DNA from: Flavobacteriales bacterium | Lineage (GTDB): Bacteria; Bacteroidota; Bacteroidia; NS11-12g; UBA955 | NCBI GenBank assembly: GCA_947463125.1 | Contig: CANHQZ010000001.1 | Span: 1-64,000, forward strand | Direction of reading: 5' to 3' | DNA: 64,000 nt | Part shown: piece after piece, positions 5,973 to 13,368 of the stretch | Position numbering within the stretch: the first letter of the stretch is position 1 | Layout of the letters: each line of letters begins with the position of its first letter | Position numbers and translations under genes: made by a program | Notes under the pieces: generated by a model | What the model saw: only the letters and a program-made list of their open reading frames with translations | Told to the model about the DNA's origin: nothing | Database searches by the model: none

Positions 5973-8455
5973 AAACTTCCCCTGATGGTCCTGCGCTCAT
6001 TGTCGCATCCAATCCAGGTGGCCAGATACACATAAGCACCTTCCGGGGCCGGAACACCATTGATATTCCCATCCCAGTTCATATCCGGTGATTCCAGTTC
6101 TGCTATTTTCTCACCCCAGCGATTGTATAGCTTTACATTGTACAATGAACCTACATTAGGAAATTTATTCATCGGATAAAAATCATTGATGCCATTGCCA
6201 TCAGGGGTAAACGCATTGGGCATAAACAGCAAGGAAGGATATAGGTCTCCTCGTTTATTGATGGTTACCGTATCGGTACCAAAACAGCCATTGGCATCTT
6301 TCACCTTTACCCAGTATGTGCCTGGATCGATGGCTTTGTAAGTTCTATCAGTGGTGCCGTTTTGCCAGCGATACCATTCCATACCCCCGCCTGCATCCAA
6401 TATGGGATGCACCGACAAACAAACAAGGGTATCATTTCCGAGGTTTATGCGGGGATTTGGAAACAACCGAACATTAAATGAATCAGATTCCGGACATCCA
6501 AACCTATTGATTACTTTTACGATGACTTTTCCGGGTTTTTGCAAACGAAATACATTACCGGCAATTTCATTGTTCCAGCTCACCGACTGAAAATCATTCC
6601 GGGGGGCGGTAATCAGGGTGTCAATGGTTTCACAGAAACGCAAATCAGGGCCCAAAAACAACGTGGCCGGGTAGTTGCTTAGCTTGAATGTGTCCCAAGT
6701 GCTGCACAAACCACGCGTTACCTTAACCACATAGGTGCCGGGCGCCGTAATGGTAGTAGAAGTTCCCGTTTCTCCATTGCTCCAGCGGGTAGCTGTGGCT
6801 GTGGGATTCTGGTTATCGAAACGAACCGGATTTCCGGGGCAAACAATGGTATCCCTGATGGAAACCACCACGGGCGAAAAGCGGTTGATAAATGCTGTAT
6901 CCACAGAAACACAGCCGTTCACTGTAGTTCCTGTTACAATAAAAGCACCTGACTGATTGACCGTAATATTGGGTGTTGTAGCACCGGTATTCCATTGATA
7001 ACTTCTCAGTCCCAGTGTAGCGCTAAGGGTTCTGGTAAATTGTTCGTCGCTACAGTAAAGTGTATCCCCTTTTATCTGAACCTTTGTTCTGTCCACTGAT
7101 AACACAATGCTATCTCTCCACCTACAGGTGTTTTTTGTCAGTTCAAGCCAATACAAACCCGGCTGACTGATGGTTATGGAAGATGCTGTTTGTCCGTTAC
7201 TCCAGCGGTAGGCATCGCCCAAAATATCGGAAGCAACCCTGAGTGAGGCTCCGTCGCAGATAATGGTATCTTTAGGTAGCTTGGGAATTTCGGGTTTTTG
7301 AACATCCAGTTCTGCCTCGAAAGTATCTGAGCAGCTGTTTTTCCATGCAATCAGCTTTACCTTGAATTTTCCTGCGTAGGGAAATGTATAAACAGGCTGA
7401 AAGAGATTGGAAGTATCTGCGTTCGTTCCGGGCACACCAAAGTCCCAGTGATAGCGGGTGCCACCTTTACTTTGATTGCGAACCTGATAGGTATAACCAC
7501 AAACCACTGTTGGAACAAAATAAGAAGCCACTACATCTATCACACACGACTGAACGTTAAACTGATAATCACGCATGGTTTCCGAAATAAAAACGCCCTT
7601 GCGGTATTCTCTCACGCGTATTCCAATTACGAATTGCCCAACGGCGGTGGGCACCAGGGTGATTTTACCTGTTTTGGGATCAATATTCAGAAGCGGATTA
7701 CCATCAATTGGAACAGCAGCCGAATATCCTGCGCCCCAGGTTATCTGAGAAAACGGTGGGTTTTCGAGGGTTCCGTTGAATCTGTTATCGGGGCGGGGTT
7801 GGGTACTTGTTCCGCCGGTGTAGGGCCAGAACAATTCATATGCAAGACTGTCACCATCCGCATCTGTGGCACTGTGATCAAATTTAAGAGGCGTATTGGT
7901 GCAAAGAAAATTGGGAGGCAGTTCCTTGAAAATGGCACTGTTATTCTCTTTTTTGTTCGGTGTAGTTCGCGGATCCGGAATTGCTGTCCAGTAATTGGCA
8001 CCTGTCAGATCCGGCCTGAACAGGTTGGATATGGTATTGTTGCGGCAGCAACGCTGAAACGAAACAATGTAACCGCCCGTTCTGGGGGCCAGTGTCAGGG
8101 TGGTTTCATACCAGTAATGGTCCACACAGGCATTGGGCGCTATGGAAATGCAGTTGTAATTGGTTTTTTGAATTCTGGTGGGACCGCTGCGGGAAATTTC
8201 CGTGGGATAACCACTGATCATTCTTTTGGTATTACCATCCCACACGCCAAACCAGGCAGTGGCATCGCTGGAGATAGCACCTGAGCTTCCGTTCAAACAG
8301 TCGATGTATAAATCAAGACGAATCTTGTAGCGGTTGCTTCCCAGATAGGTATAGGTCATCTCACCTCCTACGATATGAGTAGCGTAGGAAACAGATATGG
8401 ACAGAAACAATACTGCCGAAACCAGTTTAACAAGATATGACCTAAGTGACTTCAA
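5957..8455 (-). CDS. secreted protein with PKD and gliding-motility C-terminal domain
   Basis: An 832-aa secreted protein. A signal peptide (about residues 1-25, ending VSYA) is followed by HIVGGEMTYTYLG, a start shared by many Bacteroidota surface proteins. A PKD-type module (YHWDFGVPG) lies near residue 340, then several beta-sandwich repeats of the form SWxxG(E/Q)T. The last ~90 residues (FMPNAFTPDGNGINDFYP to the end) form the gliding-motility-associated C-terminal domain, a T9SS export and anchoring signal. It is probably displayed on the cell surface as a filamentous adhesin-like protein; no ligand is predictable. The start is TTG 8455, since no in-frame ATG precedes the signal peptide, with TATTTTTG 13 nt upstream. 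It is convergent with the Nudix gene and divergent from dinB. Confidence 0.9.
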   Translation of the reverse strand: MKSLRSYLVKLVSAVLFLSISVSYATHIVGGEMTYTYLGSNRYKIRLDLYIDCLNGSSGAISSDATAWFGVWDGNTKRMISGYPTEISRSGPTRIQKTNYNCISIAPNACVDHYWYETTLTLAPRTGGYIVSFQRCCRNNTISNLFRPDLTGANYWTAIPDPRTTPNKKENNSAIFKELPPNFLCTNTPLKFDHSATDADGDSLAYELFWPYTGGTSTQPRPDNRFNGTLENPPFSQITWGAGYSAAVPIDGNPLLNIDPKTGKITLVPTAVGQFVIGIRVREYRKGVFISETMRDYQFNVQSCVIDVVASYFVPTVVCGYTYQVRNQSKGGTRYHWDFGVPGTNADTSNLFQPVYTFPYAGKFKVKLIAWKNSCSDTFEAELDVQKPEIPKLPKDTIICDGASLRVASDILGDAYRWSNGQTASSITISQPGLYWLELTKNTCRWRDSIVLSVDRTKVQIKGDTLYCSDEQFTRTLSATLGLRSYQWNTGATTPNITVNQSGAFIVTGTTVNGCVSVDTAFINRFSPVVVSIRDTIVCPGNPVRFDNQNPTATATRWSNGETGTSTTITAPGTYVVKVTRGLCSTWDTFKLSNYPATLFLGPDLRFCETIDTLITAPRNDFQSVSWNNEIAGNVFRLQKPGKVIVKVINRFGCPESDSFNVRLFPNPRINLGNDTLVCLSVHPILDAGGGMEWYRWQNGTTDRTYKAIDPGTYWVKVKDANGCFGTDTVTINKRGDLYPSLLFMPNAFTPDGNGINDFYPMNKFPNVGSLYNVKLYNRWGEKIAELESPDMNWDGNINGVPAPEGAYVYLATWIGCDNERRTIRGSFHILR

Positions 8456-8468
8456 TCCTGATTATATA

Positions 8469-8476
8469 CAAAAATA
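8469..8476 (-). promoter_or_regulatory. -7 element of the 832-aa secreted protein
   Basis: On the minus strand TATTTTTG (8476 to 8469) precedes the TTG start by 13 nt, a perfect TAnnTTTG. Confidence 0.45.
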
Positions 8477-8572
8477 CAATAAAACGACCCAACACCACCA
8501 AAAATGCTACCAAATATGCCGATGGATGGATTAATCATACGAATAAATAAAACAAAAAATCAGCAAAATAGT

Positions 8573-8623
8573 TTTGACAAATCCATCTTTCTTCGATAAC
8601 TTAAATGCCAATTTTTTGTCAAA
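8573..8623. promoter_or_regulatory. spaced inverted repeat around the dinB promoter
   Basis: TTTGACAAA at 8573-8581 and its exact reverse complement TTTGTCAAA at 8615-8623, 42 bp start to start (four helical turns). Between them lies a degenerate -7-like TAACTTAA (8597-8604), 20 bp behind the TTTG of the first arm, which would serve as -33. The arrangement suits a repressor binding both arms across the promoter. The second arm ends 9 bp before the dinB ATG. Confidence 0.45.
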
Positions 8624-8632
8624 TTTTTTATC

Positions 8633-9811
8633 ATGAAAAAACACATTGCGCACATGGATCTGGACAGCTTTTTTGTGAGTGTGGAGCGGTTGCGCAACCG
8701 TGCCTTGCAGAACATACCGTTAATCATCGGCGGAACGGGAGACCGCGGCGTGGTAGCCAGCTGCAGCTATGAGGCAAGAGCCTTCGGTGTAAGAAGTGCC
8801 ATGCCTGTTAAGATGGCCCGACAGCTGTGCCCCAATGCCATGTTTATACGCGGCGACCATGAATTGTACAGCCAATATTCGCGCATGGTTACAGACATCG
8901 TAGCAGAGAGTGTGCCGGTGTATGAGAAGAGCAGTATTGATGAATTCTACCTGGACCTAAGCGGCATGGATCGTTTTTTTGGCTGCTGGCAAATCACCAA
9001 GGAACTGGGCACAAAGATAAACCGTGAGACAGGCCTGCCTATTTCTTTTGGCCTGAGCGCCAACAAAACCGTGAGTAAAATTGCTACCGGCGAGGCTAAA
9101 CCGGCTGGCGCAAAACACATACTTCACGGCACCGAAAAGCCCTTTCTGGCACCGCTAAGCATTCGCAAAATACCCGGCGTGGGCCAGGAAACCTACAAAA
9201 CACTCAGGGGACTGGGCATACAGCGCATTGAGACCATTCAGGCCATGCCTGTGGATCTGATGGAAAAAACGCTGGGAAAAACCGGCACTGATATCTGGAA
9301 AAAAAGCCAGGGCATAGACCACAACCCCGTAGAGCCTTACCGCGAGCAGAAAAGCATCAGCACGGAACAAACGTTTGAACAGGACACCATTGACGTGCAC
9401 ATGCTTAAAAACCTGATTGTGGGTATGGCAGAAAACCTGGCCTACCAGCTGCGCAAACAGCAAAAAGTAACCGGTTGCGTTACCGTAAAAATCCGCTACA
9501 GTGATTTCAATACCTACACACGGCAACTTCGCATCCCTTACACCAGTGCGGATCACACCCTGATTGCCCACAGCTGCGAACTGTTTGAAAAACTGTATGA
9601 AAAACGCATGCTGGTAAGGCTCATCGGAATAAGATTCAGCGAACTGGTAACCGGTTCGCTGCAAATCAACCTGTTTGAGCATACTGAAGAAATGATTAAC
9701 CTATATCAGGCGATGGACCACATCCGAAACCGATACGGAGACAATGCCGTAAAACGCGCAGTTGCCCGCCTGAAAAACACAGCAGAAAAGAAAAAAAATA
9801 CCGATATTTGA
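8633..9811 (+). CDS. dinB: DNA polymerase IV (Y-family)
   Basis: A 392-aa error-prone Y-family DNA polymerase. The catalytic aspartates are in HMDLDSFF (D9) and SIDEFYLDLSG (D103, E104). SYEARAFGVRSAMP, the nucleotide-binding segment, lies near residue 48. The palm and fingers are followed by HhH elements (RKIPGVGQET) and a little-finger domain starting near EQKSISTEQTF. It performs translesion synthesis; a C-terminal clamp-binding peptide (QINLF) is seen near residue 345. Expression is often damage-inducible, and the inverted repeat flanking its promoter may be the control site. The YitT gene begins 21 bp downstream. Confidence 0.95.
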   Translation: MKKHIAHMDLDSFFVSVERLRNRALQNIPLIIGGTGDRGVVASCSYEARAFGVRSAMPVKMARQLCPNAMFIRGDHELYSQYSRMVTDIVAESVPVYEKSSIDEFYLDLSGMDRFFGCWQITKELGTKINRETGLPISFGLSANKTVSKIATGEAKPAGAKHILHGTEKPFLAPLSIRKIPGVGQETYKTLRGLGIQRIETIQAMPVDLMEKTLGKTGTDIWKKSQGIDHNPVEPYREQKSISTEQTFEQDTIDVHMLKNLIVGMAENLAYQLRKQQKVTGCVTVKIRYSDFNTYTRQLRIPYTSADHTLIAHSCELFEKLYEKRMLVRLIGIRFSELVTGSLQINLFEHTEEMINLYQAMDHIRNRYGDNAVKRAVARLKNTAEKKKNTDI

Positions 9812-9832
9812 ATGTAACATCACCCGTTCAAT

Positions 9833-10705
9833 ATGAAAAGTAATTTCAGTGTGAAGCAATATGTAACGGATGCCTTATTTGTGATTGTCGGCATATTCTC
9901 AGCCGCTTTTGGATTTAAAGGCTTTTTGCTGCCCAATGAGTTTACGGATGGAGGCGCTACAGGCATATCTCTTCTAAGTTCAGCCACAACCGGAATACCC
10001 TTGTATATTCTGATTATGGTTGTGAATGCCCCTTTTATTGCGATGGGCTGGAAGACCATGGGGAAAACATTTGCACAAAAAACCATACTGGCCATACTGG
10101 GTTTGGCGTTGGTACTGGCGCTGGTAAAGTTCCCAACGGTTACCCATGACAAATTGCTAACGGCCGTATTCGGAGGTTTTTTTCTGGGAATGGGCATTGG
10201 CCTGGCAGTGCGTGGAGGAAGTGTTATTGACGGAACGGAAGTACTGGCCATTTATCTTAGCAGAAAAACAGGTGCCACTATCGGAGATATTATACTTATC
10301 ATTAACATCATTATTTTTTCATGTGCAGCATGGTTATTGGGGCTGGATATCGCTATGTATTCCATGATAACCTACCTTTCAGCTTCCAAAACCCTGGATT
10401 TCATCATTGAGGGCATAGAGGAATATGTGGGTGTAACCATTGTATCCGTAAACTGCGAGGCCATTCAGAAAATGATAAGCGATAAACTGGGGCGTGGTGT
10501 TACCGTATACAGCGGAAAGAAAGGCTATGGAAAAAGAGGGGAAAATACCGAAATTGATATTATTTACACGGTTATTACCCGTTTGGAAATCAACAAACTG
10601 AAAAGGGAAATAGACCACATTGAGCCGGATGCCTTCGTGGTCATGCACAGCGTAAAAGAAACCAAAGGCGGTATCATCAAACAAAGACCCTTACAACACG
10701 ATTGA
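9833..10705 (+). CDS. YitT family membrane protein
   Basis: A 290-aa inner-membrane protein with five hydrophobic segments in the first ~200 residues (DUF161/YitT) and a soluble C-terminal DUF2179 domain (from about VGVTIVSVNCEA, with KGYGKRGENTEIDIIYTVI). Glycine-rich signatures such as GATGISLL and GMGIGLAVRGGSVIDGTEVL are typical. The transported substrate, if any, is unknown. It starts 21 bp after dinB and ends 31 bp before the next gene, which has its own promoter. Confidence 0.88.
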   Translation: MKSNFSVKQYVTDALFVIVGIFSAAFGFKGFLLPNEFTDGGATGISLLSSATTGIPLYILIMVVNAPFIAMGWKTMGKTFAQKTILAILGLALVLALVKFPTVTHDKLLTAVFGGFFLGMGIGLAVRGGSVIDGTEVLAIYLSRKTGATIGDIILIINIIIFSCAAWLLGLDIAMYSMITYLSASKTLDFIIEGIEEYVGVTIVSVNCEAIQKMISDKLGRGVTVYSGKKGYGKRGENTEIDIIYTVITRLEINKLKREIDHIEPDAFVVMHSVKETKGGIIKQRPLQHD

Positions 10706-10717
10706 TGTATTTTTATG

Positions 10718-10725
10718 TAACTTTG
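10718..10725 (+). promoter_or_regulatory. -7 element of the 10737 gene
   Basis: TAACTTTG, a perfect TAnnTTTG, 11 nt before the ATG at 10737. Confidence 0.5.
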
Positions 10726-10736
10726 TGTTGAATTTC

Positions 10737-11768
10737 ATGCGAAACCTAATACTATGCGGACTTATGGCGGTTTTGCTTCCTGTTCTTCAGGGGCAAACAC
10801 CCTCACTGATTATCTGCAAAGGCACAGGAGTAAACTACAGGGAATTCAACACCGGAAACAGCCTGCCCTCGGTGAGCTGGAAATGGTCATTTCAGGGAGG
10901 CGTACCCACCCGTTCCACGCTACGGGAACCCTCCATCAGCTACCCGGATACGGGACTGTTTCTAACTTCCTGCGAAAGCACCTTCTCCGATTCGAGCAAA
11001 CAAACACAAACCATTTGGGTTTTGGTCATTGAAAGCACTTTTGAACCTATACCTATGCGCGATACTGTTTTCTGCGGAAGTGGCATCACGCTGAACCTGA
11101 ATGCGGGCAACAATTACCGCGGGGCTCAATACCACTGGACCAGCCCGGATGTGAATTTATCAGGTATAGATACCAACAACCGCACCCTGACCATTAGCAA
11201 AACGGGAATTTATGCCGTAAAAGTGTACTCAAAATGCGGAAGCATAAGCAAATCCATTACCGTCAGACAGGGCACCCAGCCCCAGGTAGATCTGGGTAAA
11301 GACCGTTTTGTGTGTCGCAATGCGAATGTGCTGCTGGATGCAGGGTTTGGCGCCGGCTACACCTACTTGTGGAGCCCGGGAAATCAAACAACCCAAACCA
11401 TTGTAGCCAACATAGCCGACGATTACAGCGTTACAGTTACCAGTGCTGACGGATGCCGGAAAACCGATGCTGTTTCGCTGATAGACAGCTGTCCGCCGAT
11501 ATTTTTTGTCCCCAATGCCTTCACCCCCAATGATGCGGCTCCCAATGATGTTTTCCAGCCCTATCTGGAAGGCTTTACCCAGTTTTCCATGATGATCATT
11601 AACCGTTGGGGAGAAATCGTATACAAGTCCACCGACATGAAATCAGGATGGGATGGCAATTACATGGGCAAACCTGCCCCTTCCGGGGTATATGCCTGCC
11701 GCATTGAACTGCTGGGCACCGACAAAATCCGAAGAGTCCACACGGGGAATATCACCTTGCTGCGTTAA
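10737..11768 (+). CDS. secreted protein with gliding-motility C-terminal domain
   Basis: A 343-aa secreted protein. The signal peptide spans about residues 1-20 (hydrophobic core LILCGLMAVLLPVL, then QGQ). A PKD-like module with WKWSFQGG follows, then two beta-sandwich repeats (one containing VLLDAGFGAGYTYLWSPG). The last ~85 residues, from FVPNAFTPNDAAPNDVF through NRWGEIVY to the final LLR, are a gliding-motility-associated (T9SS) C-terminal domain. It is a shorter relative of the 832-aa protein at 5957-8455 and probably ends on the cell surface. ATG 10737 is preferred over GTG 10725, because the latter starts inside the -7 element. Confidence 0.9.
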   Translation: MRNLILCGLMAVLLPVLQGQTPSLIICKGTGVNYREFNTGNSLPSVSWKWSFQGGVPTRSTLREPSISYPDTGLFLTSCESTFSDSSKQTQTIWVLVIESTFEPIPMRDTVFCGSGITLNLNAGNNYRGAQYHWTSPDVNLSGIDTNNRTLTISKTGIYAVKVYSKCGSISKSITVRQGTQPQVDLGKDRFVCRNANVLLDAGFGAGYTYLWSPGNQTTQTIVANIADDYSVTVTSADGCRKTDAVSLIDSCPPIFFVPNAFTPNDAAPNDVFQPYLEGFTQFSMMIINRWGEIVYKSTDMKSGWDGNYMGKPAPSGVYACRIELLGTDKIRRVHTGNITLLR

Positions 11769-11791
11769 CAGTTTTTAGCGTAATTCGCCCT

Positions 11792-12202
11792 ATGAGCGGA
11801 TTCGAAACCATTTATCTGGGTGATTTACGCACCCAAAATGTGCATTTGCAAAGCGGAAACAGCATTATCACCGACGCGCCCACAGACAATCAGGGCAAGG
11901 GCGAAGCCTTCTCCCCTACAGATTTATGCGCGCTGAGCCTGACAAATTGCATTATTACCACAATGGGTATTTATGCCAAAAACCATGGCTACCACATTGA
12001 AGGCACCAAAGCCCATACGATAAAACACATGGTAAGCGATCCGCGCAGAATTGGGCGTATTGAAATCAAAATTCAAATTCAACTGCTGGAAAAAACCGAC
12101 GAACACGCCCGGGAAGGCTTGCTGCGTATTGTAAAAACCTGTCCGGTAGCCCGAAGCCTGCACCCTGATATTGTTCAGGATGTAACGGTGGAATTTGTTT
12201 AG
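11792..12202 (+). CDS. OsmC family protein
   Basis: A 136-aa OsmC/Ohr-family protein. The two redox cysteines are C53 in LTNCIITTM and C117 in KTCPVARSL, matching the reactive pair of the family; an extra C46 precedes the first. Members reduce organic or lipid hydroperoxides with a dihydrolipoyl or other dithiol donor in the cytoplasm. Its last 4 bases overlap the stop of the HPPD gene on the other strand. A GTAATTCG stretch ends 4 nt before the ATG, a weak version of the promoter pattern seen elsewhere here. Confidence 0.92.
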   Translation: MSGFETIYLGDLRTQNVHLQSGNSIITDAPTDNQGKGEAFSPTDLCALSLTNCIITTMGIYAKNHGYHIEGTKAHTIKHMVSDPRRIGRIEIKIQIQLLEKTDEHAREGLLRIVKTCPVARSLHPDIVQDVTVEFV

Positions 12203-13323
12203 AGGTTGCCCCTGAGTTCCTGTTCGCGCTCGATGCTCTCGAACAACGCCTTGAAATTGCCTTTACCAAAGCTTTTTGCTCCGCGGCGCTGGATGATTTC
12301 GTAAAACAAGGTGGGCCTGTCTTCTACCGGCTTGGTAAAAATCTGCAGCAGATAGCCGTCTTCATCCCTGTCTATGAGAATATTCAGCTTTTTCAAAGCT
12401 TCAAGATCTTCATCTATTTGTCCTACACGCTGCGGAATATCATCGTAGTAGGTTTCAGGCACATACAGAAACTCGATGCCTCTGCGTCTGAGTTCACCTA
12501 CTGTGGCAATAATATCATCGGTTTCGATGGCGATATGCTGAACACCGGCTCCTTGGTAAAAATCAAGATATTCTTCAATCTGTGACTTCTTGCGTCCTTC
12601 TGCGGGCTCGTTTATGGGAAACTTAATATAACCGTTGCCGTTGCTTACCACTTTGCTCATCAAAGCACTGTATTCGGTGCTGATATCTTCATCATCGAAC
12701 GTAATGAGCAATTTGAATCCCATCACATCTTCATAATATTTCACCCACTGATTCATCGCTCCCAGTTCTACGTTTCCTACACAGTGGTCTACGTATTTAA
12801 GTCCCACGGGAACAACATCTATAGCGTTGGGAACAGCCTTAAATCCCGGCAGAAACGGGCCATTGTAATGGTTGCGCTCCACAAACTTATGAATGGTATC
12901 ACCATAGGTATGGATGGCACTGATTACCACCCAGCCATGTTCGTCTTCGAAACGGGTGGGCGCCATATAGGGTTTGGCGCCGCGTTTTACGGTTTCTTCA
13001 AAACTTTTGGTTGCGTCATCAACCCATATGCTCAGAAACTTAACGCCATCGCCGTGTTTGGCATGGTGTTTTGTTATCTCAGAATCTGGCTGCAGAGAAG
13101 TGGTCAGCACAAGGCGAACCTTATTTTGCTGCAGCACGTAACTGGCGCGGTCTCTTACACCGGTTTCAGGCCCTGAATAAGCAACCAGCTTGTATCCCCA
13201 TGCAGTCTGATAGTAGTAAGCGCTCTGCTTGGCATTGCCCACGTAAAATTCAATATGATCGGTTCCGTTAAGGGGAAGAAAGTCTTGAGATGTAATTGTC
13301 TCGGTTTTTTCCAGTGTTTCCAT
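12199..13323 (-). CDS. hppD: 4-hydroxyphenylpyruvate dioxygenase
   Basis: A 374-aa Fe(II) dioxygenase converting 4-hydroxyphenylpyruvate to homogentisate in tyrosine degradation. The metal ligands fit H180 (YVDHCVGNV), H263 (VQHIAIETDD) and E342 (FYEIIQRRG). The C-terminal helix KSFGKGNFKALFESIEREQ that closes the active site is present. Length and two-domain vicinal oxygen chelate layout are normal. Homogentisate dioxygenase and fumarylacetoacetase are not in the window, so the rest of the pathway must be elsewhere. It is convergent with the OsmC gene and 45 bp upstream of the priA stop on the same strand. Confidence 0.96.
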   Translation of the reverse strand: METLEKTETITSQDFLPLNGTDHIEFYVGNAKQSAYYYQTAWGYKLVAYSGPETGVRDRASYVLQQNKVRLVLTTSLQPDSEITKHHAKHGDGVKFLSIWVDDATKSFEETVKRGAKPYMAPTRFEDEHGWVVISAIHTYGDTIHKFVERNHYNGPFLPGFKAVPNAIDVVPVGLKYVDHCVGNVELGAMNQWVKYYEDVMGFKLLITFDDEDISTEYSALMSKVVSNGNGYIKFPINEPAEGRKKSQIEEYLDFYQGAGVQHIAIETDDIIATVGELRRRGIEFLYVPETYYDDIPQRVGQIDEDLEALKKLNILIDRDEDGYLLQIFTKPVEDRPTLFYEIIQRRGAKSFGKGNFKALFESIEREQELRGNL

Positions 13324-13368
13324 CTGCCTTCAAAATAACAACAAATTCTTCATTTTTCGCTAATGAAA

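Noticed and set aside
7448-8284. 278-aa plus-strand frame opposite the 832-aa secreted protein
   Set aside because: It is antisense to a gene with clear domains, lacks recognisable motifs, and reflects codon-bias shadowing.
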